Assembly: GCF_008831285.2 (NCBI RefSeq)
Contig: NC_045150.1
Location: 12,383,868-12,443,867, forward strand
Direction of reading: 5' to 3'
Origin: Nymphaea colorata
Taxonomy: Eukaryota > Streptophyta > Magnoliopsida > Nymphaeales > Nymphaeaceae
DNA length: 60,000 bases
A program made the position numbers and the translations under genes. The first letter of the stretch is position 1. Every line of letters begins with the position of its first letter. Positions 1 through 11,500 of the stretch are shown piece after piece. The notes below the pieces were generated by a model. That model made no database searches. It was given only the letters and a program-made list of their open reading frames with translations, and had not been told where the DNA came from.

Positions 1-11
1 ACTTTTAATGT

Positions 12-251
12 TGTTGACGTTTTTTGTTGTCCGGGTCCGGATCCTTACCCGATCCGGTTTGTCCTAATTAGGACTACTTATATCTCTGTAAACCCTAATC
101 TTTGTGTTAATGAAGTTTTGAAGAGAGAGAGTGTCTGGAGGCTAGTGGGCACCAGACCTCCTCACCCGTGGTTTTTCTTCCCTCGCGTTGAGGGTTTTCC
201 ACGTTACATCTGTGTGCTTTCTTCTACTCTCGTGCATATTTTGTTTCTACA
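12..251 (+). repeat. 5' LTR of copia A
   Basis: This 240-bp repeat starts with TG and ends with CA. A TATA-like stretch (ACTTATATCTC, near 77-87) fits the promoter position. It differs from the 3' LTR at two positions: C/T in the AACCCTAATC segment and A/T in the GA run near 130. Confidence 0.96.
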
Positions 252-264
252 TGGTATCAGAGCC
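252..264 (+). other. Primer binding site of copia A
   Basis: TGGTATCAGAGCC directly follows the LTR and is complementary to the 3' end of plant initiator tRNA-Met, the usual primer for minus-strand DNA synthesis in plant copia elements. Confidence 0.95.
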
Positions 265-730
265 AGGTTACTTGGAGAAAACAAAATCTGTTTTTCTAGG
301 GTTGTGAAGTTCCAACCCTGACTGCCGCCGCTACCACCGTCGCCGTCGCTACCACCGCCGCCGCCGCTGCTGTCGTTGCTGCGCCACCGCTGTCGCCGCA
401 CCGTGACCGTGACCGCCGCCGCTGTCGCCGCACCGTGACCGTGACCGCCTCCGTCGCTGCCCCGCCGTGGCCGTGACCGCCGCTGCTGCGTCGCCGGTGT
501 CGTGACTGCCGACGTCCGACGCCAACGTCTCTGCTGATGCCTCTGCCGACGCCGACGTCCGACCACCGACGCCGACGTCCGACGCCGTCGCCTGTTCTCG
601 GCGCGCGCTGCCAAGCGCCGCCCTCTGCTCCCGCCGCTTCCGCCGTTGATCCCCGACTACGTCATCTCCCCTCTTCTCTAGGTTACTGCTGTTGTGTGTG
701 TTCTTTGGCAGCCACTTCTACCTGGTGATC
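265..730 (+). other. GC-rich leader of copia A with CCG/CGT repeats
   Basis: This is an untranslated leader made largely of CCG, CGC and CGT triplets. It contains a ~31-bp near-tandem duplication (about 388-448, core CACCGTGACCGTGACCGCC) and a ~20-bp duplication (about 546-585, core GACGCCGACGTCCGACC). Open frames across it on both strands are low-complexity by-products of the triplet repeats. Its base composition is very different from the AT-rich surroundings. Confidence 0.75.
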
Positions 731-2140
731 ATGGCTGACTCGTCTTCTTCTTCAGTCAATACTAATCTACCTGATGTTGTGTCTGCGCGGACTGATCATG
801 TACTGGTTCAAGTTACCACCATTCAATTTACCAAGGAGAACTATTCCTGATGGTCTGCTGCAATTACTATGGGGATTGCTGGGCGAGGACGCATTGCCTA
901 TGTGAATGGGAGAAAGGTTGAACCTGCTGCAGATAGTTTGGCTTGGGATACATGGTTTCTTGAAGACAACCAGGTAAAAACCTGGATTGTCAATTCAATG
1001 TCCCCGGATATCCAACCCCTCATTCTTCGTAAGAAGACTGCAAGGGATATGTGGATTATTTTGGAGCAGATGTATGGCCAAAAGAAAAGGAAAGTTCGTG
1101 TGTATCAACTTATGAAGGATGTGTATTCCCTGCGACAAGGTGCTCTCTCGGTTGCAGACTTTTATGCAGCATTAAAATCTAAGTGGGAGGACCTTGACTA
1201 TCACTCTGATATTACATGGAGGCGTCCTCACGACCAGATGCAGTATATGACTGATAAATGGGAAAACAGGGTATTCCTTTTCTTATCCGGATTGAATGAT
1301 GACTTTGAAAATATAAGGAGTCAGATTCTTAACTTTGACGAATCATTTAGTATTGAAGATGTCTATTTCCGTGTTGAAGCTGAAGAACAGAGAAGGCTGC
1401 TTTCTAGTGGACGAAAGGGGGAAGAACAGTCTGCCTATGTTAGCCGTGCCCCTGTGGGAACTCCTCGTTCTTCCCGAAAATGTACACATTGCAAAAAACT
1501 TGGTCATACTAGGGATTTTTGTTGGGACCTGTATCCAGAGAAGAAGGATAGTAGGGGGAGGTCTTCTAGTGGGAAGAAGCTTGTATCGTCTGCAACAAGT
1601 CTGAGTGATGGAAAATGTTCTATTTCTGCAGAACAGATTCGTGAGTTACGAGCATATTTGAGCAAGATTGATGTTGGTCAGGCAGATACACCAGATGAGG
1701 TGAAGATCAATCAGGCATTGGCTGTTTCAGGGGGAGAAGGTACTTCTTATATGGGTGAATGGATTGTTGACAGCGGTGCCACTCATCACATGACTGACAA
1801 CCCCAAGCTTTTCCATGACTACAAGCTATCCTCGGGAAAGGAACGTGTGTCCCTTGCCGATGGTTCCTTTACTTCTGTGGCAGGGAAAGGGAGTCTTTCC
1901 TTGTTAAATAATTTTTTAATTCATGATGCCTTACATGTTCCCCATCTTCCCTTAAATTTGTTATATGTTAGTAAGATTACCAAGGAACTGAAGTGTGAGC
2001 TTATATTTTCTGAAAAACATTGTGTTTTGCAGGACTTGGTGACAGGGAAGAGGATTGGGATTGGTTTGGTGTCTGATGGGCTGTATCGGCTTCCTATACG
2101 CGTTGTCACAGCTCTTATGTCAGCAGGACAGAGAAGAAGG
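731..2140 (+). pseudogene. gag-protease region of copia A
   Basis: The natural start is the ATG at 731. The frame meets an in-frame TGA at 848-850 (codon 40), where copia gags have the conserved NY-x-x-WS region, and then continues for hundreds of codons. The gag part contains a canonical CX2CX4HX4C zinc knuckle starting at 1481. The protease signature WIVDSGATHH, with the catalytic aspartate codon at 1769, follows. The frame is lost near 2115-2140, before the integrase HHCC domain, which continues in another frame. Gag packages the RNA and protease would cleave the polyprotein, but as it stands only a downstream fragment could be made. Confidence 0.9.
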
Positions 2141-5066
2141 AGGAAGAGTGTCGTCAGTTATTTTTGTTTTGGCATGAACGCCTTGGTCATCTCCCATTTG
2201 GGATTTTGAAACATTTGTTCTCTGAACTATGTTCTAGTTTAAACATCTCCATGTTATCATGTGATGTGTGTCAGTTTGCGAAGCATGTTAGAGCTTCTTA
2301 TTCAATTTCAAATAGTCGTTCTAATAAAGCTTTCTCCTTGGTTCATTCTGATGTGTGGGGGCCTTCGGGCATTCATTCTCGTGGTGGTTTTCAATACTTT
2401 ATAACTTTTATAGATGATTATTCAAGGTGTACCTTTGTGTATTTGTTGAAAGATCGTAGTGAGGTGCCTCACATTATTGAAACTTTCATCCTCCTAGTGG
2501 AAAACCAGTATGGAAATTCTGTCAAGACTTGGATAATGCTCGTGAATATATGTGTCTCACTGTTGAAGAATTCTTTCGAAAGAGGGGGATTGTTCATGAG
2601 ACATCCTGTAGTTATACCCCCCCTCAAAATGGGGTTGCTGAGAGGAAAAATCGTCAGTTGCTCAATGTCACCCGAGCCATATTGTTCCAAAGAAATCTCC
2701 CAAAATACTATTGGGGTGATGCAATCCTTACTAGTGTCTACTTGATTAATCGCATGCCTAGTCATGTGCTAAAGGGTCGTACTCCCTACTTTATGCTTCC
2801 AGGGAGTAGTCAACCTTTTCACCTTCCTCCTCGAGTCTTTGGATGTGTGTGTTTCATACATAACCACAGCCCCAATGTGAAAAAACTTGATCCCAAATCT
2901 ATTAAGGGCATCTTTCTTGGGTATTCTTCCACTCAAAAAGGTTATAAATGTCTAGATCCCACCACTGGTCGTCTTTACATTACCAAAGATGTCACATTCT
3001 TGGAACATGTCTCCTATTTTGGTGAGAATTCTCTTCAGGGAGAGAAGTTAATGTCTAAGGAAGAGTATTCTCCCACACAAGAAATTCAGTTTACAGACTT
3101 TATGGATTACAGGCGTGAAGAGAATCCTGTTGCCAAGGTGCTTGGCAAAGATGAAGAGGGGACGACTATTGATGTATATGAACAGGAGAAGGAGGGAGAG
3201 CATCCTATGGTGACAGAACAAGAGGGTAATCGTATGTTTGGACAGGTGTATTCCAAGAGAAGAGCTTGTACTGACAAGGTGATTGATGATGAGGAGGTTA
3301 CACCGAATCCCAATCCTACTTCTTCCTTGGATGATCCAAGTCGTGTTCAAAAGCAAGATGTTGGAAGAGAAATTCAGACTGGAAAAGAAGAGGATCTTCC
3401 TATTGCCTTGAGAAAAGGTGTCAGGTCATGTACCCAGCACCCTATTGGTAACTTCGTATCTTACTCTAGATTGAGCACTGACTATAAATGTTTTGTGTCC
3501 TCCTTGGCTGTGGTTGTGATTCCCAGGAATGCTACAGAGTCTCAAGGTGACACTAAGTGGTCTCATGCAATGAAAGAAGAGATGGAAGCTTTAGACAGAA
3601 ATCAAACATGGGAGGTGGTTGATATTCCTGAAGCAGCCCACTTGGTTGGGTCGAATTGGGTCTACACTGTTAAGTACAAACCAGATGGGAACATTGAGAG
3701 GTACAAAGCACGATTGGTGGCCAAGGGGTTCAGTCAGAAATATGGGATCGACTACTTAGAGACGTTTGCTCCAGTTGCAAAGATAAAGACTGTTAGAGTT
3801 ATTATTTCATTGGCGGTGCTGAAGGGTTGGGAGATGTGCCAACTTGATGTGAAAAATGCCTTTCTCAATGGAGATCTCGAAGAGGAGGTGTACATGTGCA
3901 TGCCACCAGGTTTTGAGAAGCCTGGAAAGTGCTGTAAATTGAAGAAAGCTTTGTATGGGCTGAAATAGTCTCCTCGAGCATGGTTTGAACGACTCAGACT
4001 TGTTATAAAGAAACATGGCTACAGACAAGGAAATGGAGATCATACCCTGTTTGTAAAGAGAAGAGAGAGTAAAGTTACTCTACTATTAGTTTATGTTGAT
4101 GATATGATTGTTACAAGTGATGATAAGGAAGAGATAGCAAGATTAAAGGGTTTACTATCTACTGAATTTGATCTAAAAGATTTTGGTAAGCTGAAGTATT
4201 TCCTGGATATTGAAATTGCTAGATCAGGTACAACTCTTGTACTTAGTCAAAGGAAGTATACTCTGGATCTACTGAAGGAGACAGGAAAACTGGGGTGCAG
4301 ACCAGCCTCTACTCCTATAGATGCTGGGCATAAACTTGGTAGCAAAGATGGAGAATTGTTGTGTGAAGAAGCTAAAGGGAGATATCAACGTCTAGTTGGC
4401 AAACTGATTTATCTCACTCTAACTAGACCTGATATCACATTTGCTGTAAATGTGATGAGCCAGTTCATGCATGCACCTACAGATATGCACTTGAAGGTTG
4501 TAGATAGAATTTTGTGCTACTTGAAGAAGAATCCCAGAAAGGGACTTCTATATGTGCAACAAAGATCTATTGAAGTTGAAGGGTATTCTGATGTAGATTG
4601 GGCAGACTGTGTTGACACCAGAAGATCTACTTCAGGGTACTGCGTCTACTTGGGGGGAAATTTAGTTGTTTAGAGAAGCAAGAGACAAGATGTGTGTTCC
4701 CGCTCGAGTGCAGAGGCTGAATATAGGGCTGTGGCTACTGGGGTATCAGAATTGTTATGGCTGAAGATCTTACTGACAGATATTGGAATAGAGATTGAAG
4801 GGCCTATGAGGATGTATTGTGATAACAAGTCTGCAATTAACTTGGCTAACAACCCGGTTCTTCATGATCGAACAAAGCATGTGGAGATTGACCGTCACTT
4901 CATCAGAGAAAGAATTGATGCTAAGGAATTAACGCTACCATACATGAAGTCTGAAGACCAAACTGCTGATATCCTAACCAAGGCCTTAAGTGTAACTCCA
5001 TTTGAGAGAAATGTATCCAAGTTGGGCATGTTTGATATGTATGTCCAACTTGAGGGGGAGTGTTGA
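2140..5066 (+). pseudogene. integrase-RT-RNase H (pol) region of copia A
   Basis: The integrase zinc domain (WHERLGH, then CDVCQ) begins near 2170. The catalytic core has its first Asp in HSDVWGP (about 2350), its second in DNAREY (about 2532) and its Glu in GVAERKN (about 2640). A frameshift, probably a small deletion, separates the first two at about 2521-2530. RT follows with [11 protein letters not shown], a nonsense TAG at 3966-3968 replacing Gln in the usual YGLKQSPRAW, and the active-site box YVDD near 4095. RNase H has DVDWAD, then a TAG at 4671-4673 in place of Trp, SSAEAEYRA and ADILTKAL. The stop at 5064-5066 overlaps the start of the 3' LTR. With two frameshifts and three stops in the whole element it cannot encode a polyprotein. 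Confidence 0.93.
5051..5060 (+). other. Polypurine tract of copia A
   Basis: TGAGGGGGAG immediately precedes the 3' LTR, in the position of the plus-strand primer. It lies within the last RNase H codons (LEGEC). Confidence 0.85.
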
Positions 5067-5300
5067 CGTTTTTTGTTGTCCGGGTCCGGATCCTTACCCG
5101 ATCCGGTTTGTCCTAATTAGGACTACTTATATCTCTGTAAACCCCAATCTTTGTGTTAATGAAGTTTTGAAGAGAGAGTGTGTCTGGAGGCTAGTGGGCA
5201 CCAGACCTCCTCACCCGTGGTTTTTCTTCCCTCGCGTTGAGGGTTTTCCACGTTACATCTGTGTGCTTTCTTCTACTCTCGTGCATATTTTGTTTCTACA
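5061..5300 (+). repeat. 3' LTR of copia A
   Basis: This is a 240-bp copy of the 5' LTR with two substitutions. It is followed by the right target-site duplication AATGT at 5301-5305. Confidence 0.96.
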
Positions 5301-6551
5301 AATGTGTTAACGTTTCTTGTTTCAGAAATACGCTTCCCTAGGTGTTTCTATGTTGGTCAATGTCTTTGAAGCCCGCTTTGGGACTGTCTTATGACATAAT
5401 ATGGACAAAATAAATAAGTCAACAAAACCTAAGGATTCTTAATTTGAAAATCCATAATTCAAATCACAGTGAGCAATATCAGCAAAAATTGTTTTGTTTG
5501 ATTAGCAAAGTAGGTTTAAAAGGTATTATCAGCAAATATTACAATATTTCATTTTTCAGAATATTGCCTAAAGATAAATGTTTCTGATAATTAATTTATG
5601 TATATTGTCCATTTTTTTAATTAATTTTTAAAAATTTAAATATATATTTGTATTTTTAAGAAAAACAGTTGCAAATGCATACATTCATAAATGTCTATTA
5701 TTTTATATTTTATATTTTTTGATTGATTTGGTTAGTTTGATTGGAAGAGTCGCAAAAGTTTTCACAAGTTCTTATAGTTTCAGGTTTTCACATTTTACAG
5801 CTTGGTGTTAGACCCCAACGATCAAGGCAAAGACCTTGTTGAGACTTTTTGAGAATTGGCAAAGTCTGTTAGCCAAAGTTCGTGCTTAAGAGCACAGGTT
5901 TCAGTGGGCCTTATGGAGGTCCAAGCCAAACAAAGCTATATGAGCATGGAACAAGGCTAGCTGGATTTAGTCATCTAGTCTCTAGCGAAGGAAAACAATA
6001 AGAACATGACGAGCCTGTTAAGAGTCGTGTGTATTTTCCTATATATGGATCTGGATTTATATACAGTTTCCATTATGTTTATGCTGTTTGTATGTGTTCT
6101 CTGTATTATTTTAGATACCCAATTAGTGTGAGGATATTATTGTAATTAGGACAAAACCCTAATATTAGTACAAAGTTTCTACTGCTGTCCCCATCATTGG
6201 ACGTGTGTTTTGTGGCTGAGTTCCTTTCCTCTTCTCCCTCTTTCTGCAGAACAAATTTTGGACTTTGGAGAATCTTAATAGGCTAATACAACCAAGTGGC
6301 AGTTGGATAGGCGGTGACTGAACAGAATGCACAACAAATGTAGTTCATTGTGCAAGAACTCAAACTTTAGCAGGTGGTATCCACCAAAATTCTCAATTCT
6401 TGCAAGCATGGTTCAAGAGGGAGATGGTGATAAGGCATTTCAAAAGGATGTAATAAGATTCCTACAATATGTGCTCTACAATGTCTGACCTCAATTTCTT
6501 TGGGGATTGGGGGTCAGTCAAATTGGGATAGTATTCCGAATTGTGCCCAAG

Positions 6552-6888
6552 CTATGTGACACGGGTATGCCAATTTTGCCCACGTACCCGTGTCGACACG
6601 TGGGTATGGCGACATGGGTACGGGGTACGGCTGGGTTTTAATTTTGAGATTTTTTGAGATTTTTGAGATTTTTCTTTAATTTAACAGTACCTAACATAAA
6701 AGGTTTCCTTCTATTTTTCTTTACTTTTGAGATTTTTTGTAGATTATAAGACTATTAATGTTTTTTTTTTCATTTTATCATTTTGAGAATTTAAAAATTT
6801 GCCGTACCCGCATACCCACAATTTTCAAAATCGCCGTACCCGAACCCTTATCCCCGTACCCGTACCGTACCCACACCCATGTGACATA
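6552..6888. mobile_element. MULE-like MITE with 9-bp TSD
   Basis: The left end CTATGTGACACGGGTATG and the right end CACCCATGTGACATA(G) form terminal inverted repeats. GTACCC/GGGTAC repeats lie just inside both ends. Flanking 9-mers GTGCCCAAG (6543-6551) and GAGCCCAAG (6889-6897) match at 8 of 9 positions, and the 9-bp length is typical of Mutator-like elements. At 337 bp it has no coding capacity. Exact ends may be off by one base because the final G can pair with either the TIR or the TSD. Confidence 0.65.
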
Positions 6889-7837
6889 GAGCCCAAGGTT
6901 TGTGCACATGGTGATTACTAGAATTTGAATTGTAGTGGCAAAACCTAAAAGGTAGATGCATAAAAGGATGACCAACCTTACTTCACTTCAAGCAATGGCA
7001 TATGTGAGTGTGTGACTGTGTGAGCTAAGTTCAATTGAGCAAAGTTCAATTGATGGTTTTGTCCCAAAAAGTAGAGGTGTGGCATGAGCTTACCATGGTA
7101 AGACACTCCTTTGTTACACTAGACTGCATATGGCATACAAGATGTTAGGCAGTGCACAAGCTTGGGATTCTGAAAATGTATTTGCTTGGAGAGCAAGACG
7201 TCTTATGGTCCCTCAATCCCGTTGCCCGAGGGGTTGGTCTACCACTTCGGGTAGGGGTGGAGCCAAAATTTTTACCTTTGGGGGCAGGTGGTGCGAATGA
7301 TTGAGAAACGAATTGTCAATTTGGTCCATATATTTTTTTAAAATTCTTACAAGAGGGGAGAGGCTTTGGGACTCTCTGCGTATTACAAATATCCGAAGAC
7401 AGGTGGAACATGGTTTGGCAAAATAGATATACAAAATATGTTGATAAAAGTCGATAGGAAAACTCATGGCTACCACGTCATACATTAGAGTTATAACTTA
7501 CTACCACAACAGATAGATGCAAAATCCTCATGGATTACAAGGCCACACCAATCCATCAATAATTTATCATGGTCATCTTGATGAGCAACAAAAGAAAATG
7601 ATGTGGACACAATGCTCCACATAAGTCAAGAGAAACCTATAGTGAGGCCTTCTGGGGTATCCCATATTATCTCAACAGCAGCAGGGTCACAACACCAGCA
7701 TCACCTGAAGTCAGGGGCAGAGGCAGGGGGCATCCCGCCCCAAAAGAAGTATGAAAATTTTTAATTTGTTCTGTGTGCATGCCATCTACACTTATCATAT
7801 TTACACCTTCACCCATATGTGTGTGTGTCGCCGTGTC

Positions 7838-7861
7838 GGTGTGTATATATACACACACACA

Positions 7862-7900
<39 letters not shown>
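7838..7900. repeat. (AC)n-(TA)n microsatellite
   Basis: A compound run of TATATATAC, (AC)n and (TA)n. Short frames across it are artefacts of the repeat. Confidence 0.9.
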
Positions 7901-7901
<1 letters not shown>

Positions 7902-8452
7902 CTTAGTTGAGAACATGTATTTTCCATATCTAAGCTCCTAATCTGGCTGTGTTCTGTATGAAAATGTAATTATGTATATATGTAAAACATATCTTGTGAC
8001 TGGTCGGCTAATATTTTTCCCAATCACAAGCAGTATTCTTTTGCATGAATTTGAATCAATTAAAGTAACCTTCATAAAAAAATATTAAAAGTGTAGACAA
8101 TTTAAGCCATTAAACTGTCAATCACTATATAGCAGATCTTATATATATATATTTATATTGTCACCACCCCCATGCCAAATTTCTTTGACAATACCCATAG
8201 CTGCACCTGCATCAGTACCCTGCACCTCTGTGACTTGGTTCATAAATTAAGATGATTTCTTGTATGTGAGTGGCTCTGTATTTGAATTTGATTACATTTG
8301 GTGAATGGCGACGCTTTTTTCTTTTTTTGCTCCCTATCGGTTCTTTTGTTACCAGCTTTTATGTTTTATAAGATGCTGCTTTCACTCTTCTGTCTCGGAA
8401 CTTTTTGAAACCCAACCTACTTCATCATCTGATTAGACTTGTCTTATAACAG

Positions 8453-8519
8453 ACTTTACTTCCTGGTGCTTCTAGCCTCCTGAATGCACATAAAAGCACA
8501 GAACAAAATTCCTCACCTG
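8453..8519 (+). CDS. MLH1: MLH1 exon a
   Basis: A 67-bp exon starting in phase 0 after ...ATAACAG and encoding TLLPGASSLLNA and a Ser-rich linker residue run. The donor is G|GTATGC and the following intron is only 72 bp. TLLPG is the segment right after the ATPase/transducer domain in MLH1 proteins. Confidence 0.85.
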
Positions 8520-11500
8520 GTATGCTAATGGCATTTATTTAGCTTATTTTTCTTCTTTTCTATGTTTACCAGTTTTCTCTTCCTTTTTCAGGGACGCAAT
8601 CGCAGAAGGTTCCAGTTAATAAAATGGTGAGGGTTGATTCCCTTGATCCAGCTGGCAGGATGCATGCCTACTTGCAGGACAAATCAATTGGAAAATGTGA
8701 TTCTAAAACTGATTTGGCTTCTGTTAGGTATGAAATCTATTGATAGTAAGGGCAAATAGTGGTTTATTTCCTTCTCTTTCTTTGGTGAAGAATTTGGGAA
8801 CTCATCAACAAGCCAATGACTTACTTGATTGGTTTCAATCAGACATTTTTCTGGTCAAATAAATAAATGACTAAGAGGTCAGTAGAACTTGGCCGAGTAA
8901 ACTGTCTTTTAGCATGACTTTACCTAGTTATACATCTCTTTGAATTATGTGCTTCCTTGTGTATCATACTCAGGTACCATGTATTATATAACAAATTATA
9001 TTTAACATACCATGCTTTAAAAAAAAAATCTCTTATTATATTATGCACAGAGGATGTTATGCATGCATCAATAATATAGTTTAAATAAAAATGGCCCATA
9101 CTGATACCACAGTCACAGATCTGTGGTTTTTAACAACAAGGTCTTTCTCAATCATTTTTGACAAATTTGTTTTTATCGGGAAAATCTCAGAAAAATCTTG
9201 GCAATTTTTTAAAGAATGAAAAACTTGCTAAAATTAGATAAAAATAGAATAAATGAAAAACTACTGAGAAGACAATACAAACTAGATCAACCGATAAAAA
9301 TAATGGTTTAATTATGATAAAAATGATGATAAGTGATTTAGTTTAAGTTTAAATTTAAATCTATGATGATATTAGCATTAAAGAAGAGATAAACAAGAAA
9401 TGGGAAAAAATGGAAACACTACGGAAGAACCCAAAAGAATGTAAGAAATTTATTTTTCACGTTTAAAAAAATGCAATTTTTTCATGTGATTTTTGTTTTT
9501 CTCATTTTTTAATGAATATTATGATATTATCGGAAATGTTGCGATTTTTTTTGGCACTGATTGGTGCAGTTAGTATTACAAGGTTTCTTATATTTTATTG
9601 TCAGTCACATATGAGCCAAGACTATTGTTTTTCTCTTTTTCTATTATAGAAGTACAGAAAACCAATGAGTCAAACAAAGTTGTTGCACTTTAATAGAGCG
9701 TATATTTGGAACTTTTGATAAAGTTTTTTGCTTGCAAAAGGTCTCTGTGATCTCAACCAATCAGTTAAAGCATGATTTAATTGTTTTGGTGGCACGATGC
9801 TTATTTTTGGTTTTAGGACTTCATGATACCAACAAATTTGTTTATGAAGAACTCCAGTGCAGGTTTATTACTAGATACATGCATTGATATGACCATTTAA
9901 GAAACGATAAGGATGAAATCAAACAAAAGAAACAAGTTGTGTGGAAACAATTTTAGATGGCCAACTTAAGCATTTTTGTTTAGTCTTTTAGGAAGTGAAG
10001 TTCCTTATCCTCCAAGTTGTACCTACTGTGCCAAACCAAGTTTTTCAGAAACATTATTTCAAGGTTTTAATGTTTATTAGCCCCAAAGATCACGATTAGT
10101 GAATGTTTTCTATGCAATCCTACTACATGTGGAAAATGATTAAATTCTTATGTAATTTTCCATTTTGAGGCCTCGCAAGCTGATACTGTCATGTTGACCT
10201 TATTTGGGGAAAGGGAACTTCCATTTGTGAGAAACCACTTGTTTTTTGTTGCAGTTGGCTGATAAATTAATTCCATAATGGCCTTTCTGCAAAAACATGA
10301 TCTACAACTGGCAACTCTTTACGTTTCCCAAGCCTCTTCTTTCCTCTTTTTTTTTTTTTTTTTTTTAATAATTTGCTTAACATTGTGTAGTTCATGGATT
10401 ACAAAATTCTAAACTCTTTCTAGGTCTGCTGTACGACAAAGGCGAAATCCCAAGGAAAGTGCTGATTTAACTAGCATTCAAGAACTTCTTAGTGATGTTG
10501 ATTCCAATACTCATGCTGGTATGTTTACAGAATTAACCATAATCTCAGTTTTTTCTTGACCAAACTTTCTTGTTTAATTGTCTCATTGCATTATGAACAA
10601 CAATGCCATTGTTTACATTTTTGTTCATAGGTCTGCTGGAAATTGTGAAACATTGTACATATATTGGAATGGCTGATGATTTTTTGGCACTTCTTCAATA
10701 TAATACTCGGTTGTATCTCATGAACGTTGTGAATATAAGGTAGGTAGGTCATGCTGTTGGAGTTGATGTTCTTGGATCGTTCCCTGAATTCTAGGTGTAT
10801 GGGTGTTCCTAAAATTATCTATAAAATTGAAAAACGGACTTTTGATGGAACATATCATTATTCTTTGTGCTACATTTTTGTTCTTTATTTGGTGCTAGTT
10901 TTATTTCTCTGCCCAAATATAGCATGTGCAAGCTTAATCATGATATGGGTCGAGAATTGTGCCTCTTGAAATCAAACCGGCTATTTTTACTGGTTAAGGA
11001 ATAAAAGATAAACAAAGTAAGGGAAAAGAATCTAGTATAGAATGTAATAGATAGTGATGGCTGACCACTAACAAGCAATAACTATACACAAGAGGGAGGC
11101 ATGTTATATTATGTTTGTATGTGTAATGTGTGCTGGTTTATCTTGTAACATGAGTCAATTGAGAAACTGCATCCGTGATCTTTTAAGACTGCCTTGTATC
11201 AGTGTCATGTGTTATCAAATAAAACGCGTATTATTCGAAAAAAATGCGTATAATACCCAAGAAATAAGTTACCTGTATAAAATGGCAATTAGATCCGTCT
11301 TTATTAAAAAAACGCCAGAAAATAAAAAACGACAAAAATGTGTATTATATGTGTTTTTTCGTATTTTTATTAATTTTTATTTTTTTATAATTTTCAGGAT
11401 TTATTAAATGTTTTAAATTTTTTAAAAAATCTGCCGAGATTTTCCCGAGATATTCCCAAGATATACGACTTTGCCGTATTATAACCGAGAAATTCCTCAC

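Larger units (their letters stand above)
12..5300 (+). mobile_element. Ty1/copia LTR retrotransposon A (complete, coding broken)
   Basis: The element has two 240-bp LTRs beginning TGTTGACG and ending TTCTACA. They are flanked by a perfect 5-bp target-site duplication AATGT (7-11 and 5301-5305). A primer binding site complementary to initiator tRNA-Met follows the 5' LTR, and a polypurine tract precedes the 3' LTR. Internal domains run gag, protease, integrase, RT, RNase H, which is the Ty1/copia order. The LTRs differ at only two positions, which points to a recent insertion, yet the coding region carries three nonsense codons and two frameshifts. It was therefore probably copied in trans by proteins of a relative. 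The CCHC knuckle followed by a CWD-type motif resembles the Ivana/Oryco lineage, but that lineage call is tentative. No exon of the neighbouring MLH1 gene was found between it and 8453, so it probably sits in an MLH1 intron. Confidence 0.97.
5306..8452. other. Non-coding DNA upstream of the first visible MLH1 exon
   Basis: This AT-rich stretch shows no convincing exon. It holds a MULE-like MITE (6552-6888) and simple-sequence DNA at 7838-7900. Near 7701-7745 there is a stretch rich in GGGGCAGAGGCAGGGGG-type sequence that looks like old repeat. The conserved segments of the MLH1 ATPase and transducer domains were looked for and not found. The preceding exon must then lie left of copia A or be missing. 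Confidence 0.6.

Noticed and set aside
204-728. Arg/Ser/Pro-rich open frames on both strands
   Set aside because: They are translations of CCG/CGT triplet repeats in the copia A leader and have no conserved motif.
5781-6480. Possible gene remnant with short protein-like stretches (e.g. YPPKFSILASMVQEGDG)
   Set aside because: Many stops in every frame and no family recognised; not strong enough to list.
7213-7927. Minus-strand ORFs of 86-90 codons
   Set aside because: They cross microsatellite DNA and repeat-like sequence and carry no motif.
10751-10969. Small ORF between MLH1 exons
   Set aside because: It lies in the intron right after a good donor site and has no similarity; exon-exon joining across it keeps the MLH1 frame.
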